A DNA stretch of 64,000 bases from Chitinophaga varians (GTDB lineage Bacteria > Bacteroidota > Bacteroidia > Chitinophagales > Chitinophagaceae), in NCBI RefSeq assembly GCF_012641275.1, contig NZ_JABAIA010000001.1, positions 2,232,001 to 2,296,000 of the forward strand, written 5' to 3'. Each line of letters starts with the position of its first letter. The stretch's first letter is position 1. The translations under genes and the position numbers were made by a program. Under the pieces are notes generated by a model. The model ran no database searches and was not told the origin of the DNA. It worked only from the letters and a program-made list of their open reading frames with translations. This document shows positions 18,234 through 28,994 of this stretch, piece by piece.

Positions 18234-19634
18234 TTACTTGATTTCACCGACCATGTTGCCGGGTACTACCCACTCGTCGAATTGTTCGGGAGTAACGTAG
18301 CCCAGTTTCACAGCCATTTCTTTCAGTGTGGTACCTTCTTTATGCGCTTTCTGTGCGATTTCTGCCGCTTTGTAGTAGCCAATTTTGGTATTGAGGGCAG
18401 TCACCAGCATCAGGGAGTTTTCCACGTGTTTGCGGATGTTGGCTTCGATAGGTTCGATGCCTTCAGCGCATTTATCGTTGAAGCTCACGCAGCCTTCACC
18501 GATGAGGCGGGCAGAGTGCAGGAAGTTATAGATCATCACCGGTTTGAACACGTTGAGTTCAAAGTGGCCGTTGGCGCCGCCAACGGAGATCGCCACATCG
18601 TTGCCCATTACCTGTGCAGCGATCATGGTGAGGGCTTCGCACTGGGTCGGGTTTACTTTGCCCGGCATGATAGAAGACCCTGGCTCGTTGTCCGGGATGT
18701 GTATTTCACCGATGCCTGCGCGGGGGCCGGAACTCAGCATACGCACATCGTTAGCGATTTTCATCAGGCTTACCGCTACTGTTTTGAGGGCGCCGTGTGC
18801 TTCCACGATAGCGTCGTGTGCAGCCAGTGCTTCAAATTTGTTGGGAGCGGTGATGAAAGGCAGTCCGGTCAGTTTGGCGATATGCGCCGCTACGTTTTCG
18901 GAATAACCTTTCGGAGTGTTGATACCTGTACCTACGGCAGTACCGCCGAGGGCCAGTTCACTCAGGTGAGGCAGCGCGTTGTTGATGGCTCTCAGACCGT
19001 GGTCCAGCTGGGCCACATAACCGCTGATTTCCTGTCCGAGGGTGAGCGGCGTAGCGTCCATGAAGTGGGTGCGGCCGATTTTCACCACATGTTTGAAGGC
19101 TTCTGCTTTTTTAGCCAGTGTGTCGCGGAGTTTTTTGATACCGGGGATAGTTGTTTCCACCAGCATTTTATACGCCGCGATGTGCATCGCAGTAGGGAAG
19201 GTATCGTTAGAGGACTGGGATTTATTCACATCGTCATTCGGGTGAACGAACTTTTCTTTGTCTGTGAGCTGGCCACCGTGAATAACGTGAGCGCGGTAAG
19301 CCACCACTTCATTCACGTTCATGTTGGACTGGGTACCAGAACCTGTTTGCCATACTACCAGCGGAAACTCATTGTCCAGTTTGCCCTCCAGTATTTCATC
19401 GCACACCTGACCGATCAGATCACTTTTTTCTTTTGGCAGCACGCCTGCGTCCAGGTTGGTGAGCGCCGCCGCTTTCTTCAGGTAAGCAAATGCCCTGATA
19501 ATTTCTTTGGGCATTCTGTTGATATCCTGGGCGATCTTGAAATTTTCAATGGAGCGCTGTGTTTGAGCACCGTAATAGGCGTTTACAGGCACCTGTACTT
19601 CACCCATCGTGTCTTTCTCTATTCTAAATTCCAT
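18234..19634 (-). CDS. fumC: class II fumarate hydratase
   Basis: This is the iron-independent TCA-cycle fumarase, converting fumarate to L-malate in the cytoplasm. The 466-residue length is normal. Motifs are '[14 protein letters not shown]', the catalytic histidine in '[12 protein letters not shown]' and the mobile loop '[13 protein letters not shown]'. It follows the enoyl-CoA hydratase gene on the minus strand after a 46-base gap and may be read with it. Confidence 0.96.
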   Translation of the reverse strand: MEFRIEKDTMGEVQVPVNAYYGAQTQRSIENFKIAQDINRMPKEIIRAFAYLKKAAALTNLDAGVLPKEKSDLIGQVCDEILEGKLDNEFPLVVWQTGSGTQSNMNVNEVVAYRAHVIHGGQLTDKEKFVHPNDDVNKSQSSNDTFPTAMHIAAYKMLVETTIPGIKKLRDTLAKKAEAFKHVVKIGRTHFMDATPLTLGQEISGYVAQLDHGLRAINNALPHLSELALGGTAVGTGINTPKGYSENVAAHIAKLTGLPFITAPNKFEALAAHDAIVEAHGALKTVAVSLMKIANDVRMLSSGPRAGIGEIHIPDNEPGSSIMPGKVNPTQCEALTMIAAQVMGNDVAISVGGANGHFELNVFKPVMIYNFLHSARLIGEGCVSFNDKCAEGIEPIEANIRKHVENSLMLVTALNTKIGYYKAAEIAQKAHKEGTTLKEMAVKLGYVTPEQFDEWVVPGNMVGEIK

Positions 19635-19680
19635 GGCTTAAGCTTTTATGAATTAATGCAGCAAAAGTAAACTGTTCTGG

Positions 19681-20457
19681 CTATTCTCCCTTAAAATTTG
19701 CCTGTCTTTTCTGAATAAAAGCTTCAGCGCCTTCCTGCAGGTCTTTGGTAGCAAAACAGGCTGCAAATTCGCGTATTTCGGTTTCCCAGCCGTCTATGTC
19801 CTTGTCTACAGCGGCGTTCACGCATTTTACCACACGGGCTATGGCCAACGGGGCTTTGGTTTGTATTTTCTGAAGGATGGCGATGGCTTTGGGCAGCAGT
19901 TCTTCCAGCTTTACCACATGGTTTACCAGTCCCCATGCCTGCGCCTCGGTGGCGGAGAGCATGTCGCCGGTCATCATCAGTTCAGTGGCCTTGCCTTTGC
20001 CAATCAGCTGCGTAAGCCGTTGGGTACCGCCATAACCGGGAATCAGGCCAAGGTTCACTTCGGGCTGACCGAACTTTGCGTTCTCGCTGGCGATACGGAA
20101 ATGGCAGGCCATGGCCAGCTCACAGCCACCGCCCAGCGCAAAACCGTTGACAGCCGCGATAATGGGCTTGGGTGAATATTCTATCCGCTGAAATACCACA
20201 TGGCCGCTTTTGGCCAGCTCTTCGCCCTGTTTGGGGGAGAGGGTGAGGAATTCGCTGATATCTGCGCCCGCCACGAAGGCTTTTTCGCCGGAACCAGTAA
20301 GGATGGCGGCTTTGATGTCTTTATTGCGATAAATTTCGTCGATCACCAGGCCCAGTTCTCCCATCATCTGTTGGTTCAGGGCGTTCATCTTTTCCGGGCG
20401 GTTGATCGTCACGATCAGGATATTATTGTCCAGTTGCGTAGTGAGTGTCTGATACAT
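19681..20457 (-). CDS. enoyl-CoA hydratase/isomerase family protein (crotonase)
   Basis: The 258-residue crotonase-fold enzyme hydrates trans-2-enoyl-CoA in fatty acid or short-chain acyl-CoA breakdown. The oxyanion-hole segment is 'NGFALGGGCELAMAC'. Both catalytic glutamates are present, in 'GGGCELA' and 'QPEVNLGLIPGYGG'. ATG 20457 ('MYQTLTTQLDNN') is preferred over the upstream codon at 20490 because family alignment begins there. Its substrate chain length is not shown; short-chain (crotonyl-CoA) hydratase is likely. Confidence 0.9.
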   Translation of the reverse strand: MYQTLTTQLDNNILIVTINRPEKMNALNQQMMGELGLVIDEIYRNKDIKAAILTGSGEKAFVAGADISEFLTLSPKQGEELAKSGHVVFQRIEYSPKPIIAAVNGFALGGGCELAMACHFRIASENAKFGQPEVNLGLIPGYGGTQRLTQLIGKGKATELMMTGDMLSATEAQAWGLVNHVVKLEELLPKAIAILQKIQTKAPLAIARVVKCVNAAVDKDIDGWETEIREFAACFATKDLQEGAEAFIQKRQANFKGE

Positions 20458-20500
20458 GGGCCTTCTTTTTAGTTTATCAATATTAAGCAATATTCGATAA

Positions 20501-21673
20501 CTAATGAATCAGGCTCAGGGCTGCCTCCAGTTGAAGGTCGCGGCCGGCTTTCAGCGCAGCAGGGTTGTAAGGCACTGCCATATCGGGCGGAAACCCGGTG
20601 CCTTCGTATATATTGCCGTCTTTATATTTAAACATCAGCGAGGAAGTGTATACCAGCTTAAGCCAGCCGGTGCTGAACTGGCCGCCGTTATAGAATTTGT
20701 TGCCGGTCAGCGGGCCATTGGCGCCCCAGGTGCGCTCTCCCACAAAATGTCCGTTGGGCAGTGCTTTGACGGCCATAGTGGTCATTTCGGCCATACTTAC
20801 CGACCAGGCGTCGGCCAGCATCACAATAGGGACAGTGACAGCTTTGCTGCCGGCCTGCGGCGACACATAAGCCGGCGCCCAGGGGCTGTAGTCCAGCCGC
20901 CCGTTGCCCAGTTTGGAACGGGTGTACCCGAAATGAAGGGGCTGGGTGATCATTTTACCGAGCAGGAAGTTCAGATCATCCAGGCTTCCGCCCCCGTTGC
21001 CGCGCACATCAATGATAATCCCTTTCAGGTCCGTACGGTTGGCCAGGGCATCGAAGAAATATTGCTCCACCCGTTTTACGCCATTGATGGTATCTGTATT
21101 AAACAGCGTTTTGAGGTTGAAGCCGTTAAAAAACAGGTACAGGATATTCTGATTGATGGTACCGGAAACAGCCACATACTGTTTATCGGGCGTATTGGTA
21201 AATCCACGGCGGCCGGCATCGAGGTAGTGGCGCGGAATGGTGTCATAAAAATGAAAAATACTGATCGGCGGGTGAAAGCCTGGGCTGGCAATTTTTCGCT
21301 GGTAGGCGGGGTTCACGGAGTTGGAATCCGCCAGCCATGTGTCTGCAAAAGAAATATCATAGTGCGAGTCCACCAATCCTGATGTCATCTGCTTAAAGTA
21401 CGTATACGCTTTGCGCACATCGTTGGAATCATTGACATTCAGTTTGGCAAAGAGTGGTTTATAGGTACGGTATACCTGGTCCCAGTTGACCGTATCAATA
21501 TCCCAGAAAACGTAGTTATTGTTCATGCCGGTCCAGAAGCCATCAAACACTTCATTGAAATTGGCGTTGACGTAGTTCTGCGGGTCATTGAGTTACGGCA
21601 GGTCTTTCCGGCAGGCCATGGTCATCAGCAGCAGGAGGGGCAGTATATATCTGACAGGAGATTTCATCTTCAT
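20501..21673 (-). pseudogene. S41 family peptidase lipoprotein, interrupted by an in-frame stop
   Basis: Translation from ATG 21673 gives a lipoprotein signal peptide ('LLLLMTMACRK', lipid-linked C21) and then TAA at codon 27 (21593-21595). The same frame continues for about 360 residues as a complete S41 (tricorn-core-like) protease domain, with 'GIIIDVRGNGGGSLDDLN' and the nucleophile-region 'DAWSVSMAEM'. A GTG at 21550 could restart translation, but without the export signal. A single base change explains the break. Gene order and the 22-base gap after the beta-barrel gene suggest an operon. Either a recent pseudogene or a sequencing error. Confidence 0.82.
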
Positions 21674-21695
21674 AAAAAATTAAAGGTGAGTAGGA

Positions 21696-22439
21696 TTATT
21701 GGGCATCGCCATGGAAAAGGCGGCGGAGGTTGAACAGGCATCCTGCCTGAAGCACATAGCTGTCGTTATACCGGGGCACCTGGTCTATCATGTAGTTTTT
21801 CTGTTGATCTGTGAGCCCATAGTAATAACGGGCTTCCACGAAAAGGCGGAAGCGTTCCTTCAGCAGGTATTCCACGCCGCCGCCGGCAACGAGGCCCCAT
21901 TCCATACGCCGGTCACGGCGGCTGTCGAAGGTGTACTTTTCATCGTAGCGATAAGCCTCGTTATACCTGAAATAATCTGATGTCTGCTGGTCGCCCGGCA
22001 CATCCGGTGTGCTGCTGAACACATTAGCCATAGCGCCCTGGATACGGCCACTGATCCAATAGGCGCCGTAGCCGCCGGCATTAACGAAGCCCCGCCATTT
22101 TTTTCCGCCAAACGAGAAATGGGCCATGACGGGCAATTGCAGATAGCCGTTGAGGTTATACTGGTAAATACCGTCAAAAAAATGGTCACGGCGCAGCTCA
22201 TAACTCTTCCGGATATACGACGGATCTGCCTGTATGGCCAGCCAGTCATTGAAATGATATTGCAGTACAAGGCCGGCCACAAAGCCACCATACTGATGAT
22301 ACTGCGTAAAAGCGCGATAGCCGGCATTGGTATGTACATAATTGTTGACATACCCGCCGGAAACACCGATTTCAAACTGCGCCCGGAGGGATAGGGTTAA
22401 CAGGAAAAAGGTGGCAGAGAGGAGTAAGTATTTCTTCAT
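21696..22439 (-). CDS. outer membrane beta-barrel protein
   Basis: This 247-residue protein has a signal peptide (cut after 'LTLSLRA') and alternating hydrophobic strands consistent with an eight-stranded barrel of the PorT/OmpW-like type. Features include 'FEIGVSGGYVNNYV' at the mature N-terminus and 'GLVAGGGVEYLLKERFRLFVEARYYYGL'-like strand repeats toward the end. It is upstream of and probably co-transcribed with the broken S41 protease gene. The function is unknown. Confidence 0.75.
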   Translation of the reverse strand: MKKYLLLSATFFLLTLSLRAQFEIGVSGGYVNNYVHTNAGYRAFTQYHQYGGFVAGLVLQYHFNDWLAIQADPSYIRKSYELRRDHFFDGIYQYNLNGYLQLPVMAHFSFGGKKWRGFVNAGGYGAYWISGRIQGAMANVFSSTPDVPGDQQTSDYFRYNEAYRYDEKYTFDSRRDRRMEWGLVAGGGVEYLLKERFRLFVEARYYYGLTDQQKNYMIDQVPRYNDSYVLQAGCLFNLRRLFHGDAQ

Positions 22440-22485
22440 AAAGTCTGGGTTTGAGCTTTTTCGGTTGACAGCTGCAAATAAAAAT

Positions 22486-22512
22486 CCCGTAGCAAACTGA
22501 GTTTGCTACGGG
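22486..22512 (-). terminator. terminator of the beta-barrel gene at 22540
   Basis: CCCGTAGCAAACT and its exact complement AGTTTGCTACGGG form a 27-base near-perfect palindrome. Read on the minus strand it is followed by ATTTTTATTT, so it ends the gene transcribed from 23343. Confidence 0.85.
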
Positions 22513-22539
22513 ACATTATGAAGATAACGTTTTTGACTG

Positions 22540-23343
22540 CTAATAGTTCACCTCAATTTGCGCTTTCCCGCTCTTCATTCTCATATAGTGTCTCTTCTTG
22601 GGCACTTTAAAATATTTGACCCCGTTGAAATTGTAACCGAAGGTCACAAATACCAGGTTGGCATCTGTGTTTCTGTAGGGATATACTTTGTTGGCGCCGG
22701 AACCGGAGCTGAAATCACGGTTAAAGAAGTTCTGCGGATAATACTGCACTTTAAGCCCGAAGCCATGCACACGCAGGCCGGCAAATAAAGAAGGCATGAT
22801 CAGCGGGGTACGGTCGCTGAACCACTCATTGAATTTGTGCACTTTTTTACCGTCCACAAATTGTTTTTCCTTGTAGTTGAAGGCCAGGTCCAGCTCTCCG
22901 CCAAAGAAGAAGAAGGTGCCTCCGGTGACATCCCCGATTTTGACCCCGAGCGGTACGCCCAGCGTGTATACCCTTTGCTTCAGCTTCAGGGAATCAGTGG
23001 GTTTGGAGATCAGCCCTATGTTTTTGAAGTCCACGCCGGTAAATGCTCCGAAGTGGCGGGTAAAGTCCTTGTTAAAGTTCACATGATAATTAAAGATGAA
23101 ACTGAAACGCGGGATATTACGCATATGCTCCCCGTTCTGCTTCATGTCCGCAAAGGAGAGCATGCCGGCCAGGCCGCTGCTGACGTAGATATTGTCCCGT
23201 TTTTTGGGATATTTTCCAAAGCTGATGGACACAGAACCTTCAGCGGCTTTTTTCTGGTCCGTAGAATCTGTTTGTTCCTGGGCGAAGGCACTGGTAGTGC
23301 AAAATAGCAACAGTAACAGGGAAGGGTATAACTTGTATTTCAT
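22540..23343 (-). CDS. hypothetical outer membrane beta-barrel protein
   Basis: The 267-residue product has a signal peptide ending 'TTSAFAQ', a short charged linker, and then repeated amphipathic strands with aromatic girdles such as 'GLKVQYYPQNFFNRDF' and 'NLVFVTFGYNFNG'. I recognise no named family. It is followed by a strong terminator and looks monocistronic. It may be a structural porin or a membrane-associated accessory protein. Confidence 0.7.
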   Translation of the reverse strand: MKYKLYPSLLLLLFCTTSAFAQEQTDSTDQKKAAEGSVSISFGKYPKKRDNIYVSSGLAGMLSFADMKQNGEHMRNIPRFSFIFNYHVNFNKDFTRHFGAFTGVDFKNIGLISKPTDSLKLKQRVYTLGVPLGVKIGDVTGGTFFFFGGELDLAFNYKEKQFVDGKKVHKFNEWFSDRTPLIMPSLFAGLRVHGFGLKVQYYPQNFFNRDFSSGSGANKVYPYRNTDANLVFVTFGYNFNGVKYFKVPKKRHYMRMKSGKAQIEVNY

Positions 23344-23434
23344 AAAACGGCGGTTGTGGTTTCTTAGATTCTTGGTGATTTATACCGAGAAGACGACCCG
23401 CCCGTGGAAATGTTACGGCTACACGAAAAAAAAA

Positions 23435-23854
23435 TTAAAAATTTCTATGGCTGGCCACCCAGGTGGTGATATAGTCAGAGATGTCTTTGGTATGGGTACC
23501 GGGGGGGAACAGTTTACCGACGCCCATTTCCTGCAGCTCCTGCATGTCTGCGTCGGGGATAATGCCGCCGCCGGTGAGCAGTACGTCATTCAAGCCTTTT
23601 TCCTTCATGAGGGCTATCACTTTAGGGAAAACAGTCATATGTGCGCCAGAGAGGATACTGATGCCGATCGCGTCCACATCTTCCTGGAGGGCGGCATTCA
23701 CCACCATTTCGGGGGTTTGTCTTAATCCGGTATAAATAACTTCCATACCGGCATCCCGGAGGGCGGCAGCGATCACTTTGGCGCCGCGGTCATGGCCATC
23801 GAGGCCGACTTTAGCTACCAACACACGAACAGGACGATTTAACTGGTTGACCAT
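23435..23854 (-). CDS. cobalamin-binding subunit of methylmalonyl-CoA mutase type (stand-alone B12 domain)
   Basis: The 139-residue protein is only the B12-binding fold of acyl-CoA mutases. It has the lower-ligand motif '[10 protein letters not shown]' (DxHxxG), the 'GISILSGAH' (SxL) motif and the '[10 protein letters not shown]' glycines that hold the nucleotide tail. A separate large subunit with the substrate barrel must exist elsewhere. It would act with the epimerase at 5041 to move carbon between propionyl-CoA and succinyl-CoA. It could equally belong to an isobutyryl- or ethylmalonyl-type mutase. Confidence 0.88.
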   Translation of the reverse strand: MVNQLNRPVRVLVAKVGLDGHDRGAKVIAAALRDAGMEVIYTGLRQTPEMVVNAALQEDVDAIGISILSGAHMTVFPKVIALMKEKGLNDVLLTGGGIIPDADMQELQEMGVGKLFPPGTHTKDISDYITTWVASHRNF

Positions 23855-23918
23855 TCTTAAAAATTAAGGTCGTAAAGATAAGGATTAGCCGTTACTAAAA
23901 GCTAAGCGCTATTTTTGC

Positions 23919-23926
23919 TACCTTTG
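23919..23926 (+). promoter_or_regulatory. -7 promoter element of glnS
   Basis: TACCTTTG fits the consensus and predicts a start near 23932, giving a leader of about 16 bases before ATG 23948. It argues against the upstream in-frame codon at 23915. Confidence 0.55.
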
Positions 23927-23947
23927 CAGACATATTTAATTTTTCTT

Positions 23948-25615
<1,668 letters not shown>

Positions 25616-25623
25616 GCATATAT

Positions 25624-25676
25624 CATAAAAGAGAAGGCCCCGTTGATGTCATATCAACGGGGCCTTCTCTTTTATG
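25624..25676. terminator. bidirectional terminator shared by glnS and gltX
   Basis: A perfect 24-bp stem (25624-25647 with 25653-25676) encloses a 5-base loop. The stem contains GAAGGCCCCGTTGAT and ends in AAAA/TTTT runs on both sides. It stands between the two convergent synthetase genes. Confidence 0.9.
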
Positions 25677-25688
25677 TTAATCAGGTTA

Positions 25689-27221
25689 TCAGCTGTTAAA
25701 AGCCGCTACGCCTTTGGCAATGCGGGTACGGGTTTCTGTGAGCCCTATTGTGGCTGCAATGTCAAATACCGGAGGACCGAATTTGCCGCCGGTGAGCATA
25801 ATACGGAAAGGCAGCTGCAGTTCGCCCATTTTGATGTTTTTCTCTGCTGCGAGCGCTTTAAAGCTGGCTTCCAGCTCAGGCGCCGTGAAAGCGGAAACAT
25901 CATCCAGCTTTTCAGACCAGGCGGTAAAGAAAGCGGCTTTGTCCGCGTTCCATTTGGGTTTTACAGCAGCTTCATCATAAGCGGCCGGCGCTTCAAAGAA
26001 AAAGAAGCCGTGGTCCCAAATTTCATTTACAAAATAGCAGCGTTCTTTCACCAGTCCGGCTACGGTGGCCACATATTCAGGCCGGGCTTCTACGCCTTTT
26101 TCTTCCAGCACTGGGGCAAAGAGGCGGGCCAGGCTTTCGTTGTCTTTATGATGCAGGTACTGGTGGTTGAACCACTTCGCCTTTTCAAAGTCGAATTTAG
26201 CGCCGGCTTTGTGTACACGGTCGATAGAGAACTTGTTGACCAGTTCTTCCAGGGAGAAAATTTCCTGTTCGGTACCGTCGTTCCAGCCGAGCATTGCCAG
26301 CATATTGATGAAGGCTTCAGGCAGGAAACCCAGTTCGCGGAAACCTTTGGTGAACTCGTTGGAACGCGGGTCTGTCCAGTTCATGGCATATACCGGGAAA
26401 CCGAGGCGGTCGCCATCGCGTTTGCTGAGTTTACCGTTGCCGTCCGGTTTGAGGATCAGCGGCAGGTGCGCCCACTGCGGCATATCCGCTTCCCAGCCCA
26501 GGTGTTTCCACAGGAGGATGTGAACGGGTGCAGAAGGCAGCCATTCTTCTCCGCGGAAGGCGTGGGTTATTTTCATCAGGTAATCGTCTACCACCACGGC
26601 GAGGTGATAGGTAGGCATACCATCCGCTTTCAGCAAAACTTTATCATCTACCTGGCCGGTGTTGAAAGTCACTTCACCGCGGATCATATCGGTAAAGGTC
26701 ATTTCCTGGTCGGCAGGCATTTTTATACGGATAACGTGCGGGGTATTGCTGGCCAGCAGCTCCTTTACTTCCGCTTCGGAGAGGGAGAAGGAGTTGCGCA
26801 TTTTTTCCCTGATCCTGTGATTGTACTGAGGCTGCGGATTCTCAGGCGTTTTCAGCCTTTCACGCATGCTCTCCAGTTCTTCGGGGGTGTCAAATGCGTA
26901 ATAGGCATGACCGGATTGTACCAGTTGTTCCGCATACTGGCGGTACAGCGGTTTACGCTCGCTCTGGCGGTACGGGGCATAAGGGCCGCCTGCCGCAGGG
27001 CTTTCGTCGGGGGAGAGGCCGCACCAACGCAGCGTTTCATTAATATATTCTTCCGCGCCCGGCACATAGCGGGTCTGGTCAGTATCTTCGATACGCAGGA
27101 TAAAGTCGCCTTTATGCTGCTTTGCAAACAAATAGTTGAACAATACAGTGCGAACACCTCCAAGATGTAGGCCACCAGTAGGACTGGGGGCAAAACGCAC
27201 TCTTACTTTTTTATTATCCAT
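25689..27221 (-). CDS. gltX: glutamate--tRNA ligase
   Basis: This class I synthetase charges tRNA-Glu. It has 510 residues from ATG 27221. The HIGH motif appears as 'PTGGLHLGGVR', the KMSKS motif as 'GKLSKRDGDR', and the helical anticodon-binding domain follows. An in-frame TTG at 27230 is part of the promoter -7 element and cannot be the start. The promoter lies so close that the messenger is predicted to be almost leaderless. Confidence 0.97.
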   Translation of the reverse strand: MDNKKVRVRFAPSPTGGLHLGGVRTVLFNYLFAKQHKGDFILRIEDTDQTRYVPGAEEYINETLRWCGLSPDESPAAGGPYAPYRQSERKPLYRQYAEQLVQSGHAYYAFDTPEELESMRERLKTPENPQPQYNHRIREKMRNSFSLSEAEVKELLASNTPHVIRIKMPADQEMTFTDMIRGEVTFNTGQVDDKVLLKADGMPTYHLAVVVDDYLMKITHAFRGEEWLPSAPVHILLWKHLGWEADMPQWAHLPLILKPDGNGKLSKRDGDRLGFPVYAMNWTDPRSNEFTKGFRELGFLPEAFINMLAMLGWNDGTEQEIFSLEELVNKFSIDRVHKAGAKFDFEKAKWFNHQYLHHKDNESLARLFAPVLEEKGVEARPEYVATVAGLVKERCYFVNEIWDHGFFFFEAPAAYDEAAVKPKWNADKAAFFTAWSEKLDDVSAFTAPELEASFKALAAEKNIKMGELQLPFRIMLTGGKFGPPVFDIAATIGLTETRTRIAKGVAAFNS

Positions 27222-27227
27222 AGATCG

Positions 27228-27235
27228 CAAAGGTA
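27228..27235 (-). promoter_or_regulatory. -7 promoter element of gltX
   Basis: Read on the minus strand this is TACCTTTG. With the usual 4-7 bases to the transcription start, RNA begins at or within a few bases of ATG 27221. Confidence 0.55.
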
Positions 27236-27322
27236 AGGAAATAGCATTTAGGTTTCTGTCATGAGCTTTAGTGCTTTTAACCTATCTTGCGGTCATCAGC
27301 TCACTGCTAAAAGTCAAAGCGC

Positions 27323-27946
27323 TTGTTCTATCTTACCAAAACACCCGGCATACTGAAAGCTTTGTACAAAAGCTGCATATGGGACCTTTCTCCTGCAAAC
27401 AATAACGTGTACCTGACTTTCGATGATGGCCCCCATCCGGAAGCCACCCCGTTCATCCTCGAACAGCTGAAAAAATATGATGCTCAAGGCACGTTTTTCT
27501 GTATCGGTAAAAATGTGGTGGAGCATCCGGACATCTATCAGCAGATACTGGAAGCAGGGCATAGCACAGGCAATCATACCCACAATCATGTGAACGGCTG
27601 GAAGACCAGCACTGACAAGTATATCGAAAACATTCTCGAGGCTGGGAAATACATCAGTTCACCGCTTTTCAGACCACCCTACGGCAGAATTACGCCCTTC
27701 CAGGTAAAACAGCTGAAACGGACCGTTCCCGGTACCAAAATCATCATGTGGGATGTATTGAGCGCGGATTTTGACCAGGAGATAGATGGTGAAGCCTGTG
27801 TACAGAACGTGGTTTTCAAAATGAAGCCTGGTTCTATTGTGGTGTTCCACGACAGCACCAAAGCGTGGGACCGGATGTCTTATGCCTTGCCGCGGGTGTT
27901 GGAATACTGCAAAAAGCAGGGCTATAACATGGCCGCCATCCATTAA
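27323..27946 (+). CDS. polysaccharide deacetylase family protein (NodB homology)
   Basis: This 207-residue carbohydrate esterase family 4 protein removes N-acetyl groups from peptidoglycan, chitin oligomers or similar glycans. The catalytic motifs are 'LTFDDGPHPE', the metal histidines in 'GNHTHNH', the 'RPPYGR' loop and 'IVVFHDS'. The start appears to be TTG at 27323, with no signal peptide seen; an undetected upstream or alternative start is possible. The minimal length is that of a bare NodB domain. The substrate is not shown. Confidence 0.85.
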   Translation: MFYLTKTPGILKALYKSCIWDLSPANNNVYLTFDDGPHPEATPFILEQLKKYDAQGTFFCIGKNVVEHPDIYQQILEAGHSTGNHTHNHVNGWKTSTDKYIENILEAGKYISSPLFRPPYGRITPFQVKQLKRTVPGTKIIMWDVLSADFDQEIDGEACVQNVVFKMKPGSIVVFHDSTKAWDRMSYALPRVLEYCKKQGYNMAAIH

Positions 27947-27956
27947 TAAAAAACCC

Positions 27957-27977
27957 GGGACCATAGGCCCCGGGCGG
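27957..27977. terminator. GC-rich terminator between the deacetylase and lipoprotein genes
   Basis: CCCGGGACC pairs with GGCCCCGGG across a 3-base loop with one A-C mismatch, with an A-run upstream on the plus strand serving as T-run on the minus strand. It sits between convergent genes. Confidence 0.55.
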
Positions 27978-27999
27978 TAATATGATTTGTTGAGCGACT

Positions 28000-28893
28000 T
28001 TATTTTAACGTTACTTCCCTTACTTTATCACCGTTGATGGTGATGGTTGCCTTATCATCACATACCCCGTTACCGTAGTCGATTACTGCGGAGAGGCTGT
28101 TGTAAGCCACCAGCAGCTTGCCCTGGCTTACCCATTTACAGGCGGTGGCCTTTATCAGCGGCGACTGGGTGGTGATGGTAGCGCTGCCGGTTGGTCCGCC
28201 TTTTACGTAGGTGAGGGCTGCATTACCTTCGAGGCTGTACACGTTATCATTAGGTGTAGGGGTGCCTGCGCCAGCGGTTTGTGTCACGGTCTTCTTGCTG
28301 GTATAACCTACGATCAGCGTATCGGCGTAGCTTACGCGGCCATCGGTTATTTCTGATGTGTATTTAACACCGGTAGTGGTGTTATAGCTGATACCGGAGA
28401 TGACGTTTTTGCCGGCGACAGGGATGCCGTTGTATTTATATCCTTCCAGGGTGATTTCCACGCGGGTACCGTTAGCGAACAGGAAACCGGTGAAATTGAT
28501 GTATACCTTACCGCTGCGGGTAACGCCGTAGTTGTCACGGCAGGCGTCACCGTAATCGATGGTCATTTGTTTGGGCCATACGGTGGGATCTGCGCTGCTG
28601 ATGAGGATGGAAGGGCAGCCGGTGACGTTGGCATAATCAGCATAATCCGCTTTACGGACGTTGCCGGCCACGTTCTGGTCTACTGCCGCGATAGCGGCTG
28701 TTTCAAATAAATCGCCATACATGCCCTGCACCTGTGTTTCGTGGGAGGCCACTACCAGCGTGTTGTTGTCGTTTTCGTTGTTGGTCGCCGCATCGGTGGT
28801 CACTTCTTTTTTGCAGGCGAAGAAAAGGGTCGCCACCGCCACCACAGCGATGGTACCTGCCAGCACACGATTTGTACTGAAATAGCTTTTCAT
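28000..28893 (-). CDS. hypothetical lipoprotein
   Basis: The 297-residue protein has a type II signal peptide with lipobox 'ATLFFACKK' (lipid-linked cysteine 27) and a low-complexity Asn/Asp linker, and is predicted to be attached to a membrane on the periplasmic or surface side. The rest is a beta-rich domain with two cysteine pairs ('TGCPS', 'DACRD', 'TACKW', 'NGVCDD') that may form disulfides. I recognise no family. It is monocistronic. Confidence 0.75.
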   Translation of the reverse strand: MKSYFSTNRVLAGTIAVVAVATLFFACKKEVTTDAATNNENDNNTLVVASHETQVQGMYGDLFETAAIAAVDQNVAGNVRKADYADYANVTGCPSILISSADPTVWPKQMTIDYGDACRDNYGVTRSGKVYINFTGFLFANGTRVEITLEGYKYNGIPVAGKNVISGISYNTTTGVKYTSEITDGRVSYADTLIVGYTSKKTVTQTAGAGTPTPNDNVYSLEGNAALTYVKGGPTGSATITTQSPLIKATACKWVSQGKLLVAYNSLSAVIDYGNGVCDDKATITINGDKVREVTLK

Positions 28894-28927
28894 GGTATAG
28901 TTTTTTTAAATTAGGTTTTTCAGGATT

Positions 28928-28935
28928 TACCTTTG
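28928..28935 (+). promoter_or_regulatory. -7 promoter element of tatD
   Basis: TACCTTTG on the plus strand lies 60 bases before the tatD start and fits the consensus. The -33 region is only a T-run. Confidence 0.45.
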
Positions 28936-28994
28936 CGAAACCAAGATACCTATTAAATATTACAAAAAATAAAAATTTAATAAATATTTTTATC

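Noticed and set aside
18282..19670. Open frame of 462 codons opposite fumC
   Set aside because: It is the antisense shadow of a clearly functional fumarase; composition is rich in Cys, His and Phe as such shadows are.
25674..27170. Long open frame of 498 codons on the plus strand opposite gltX
   Set aside because: It mirrors gltX almost end to end, and its translation looks like no protein; GC-rich third positions keep antisense frames open.
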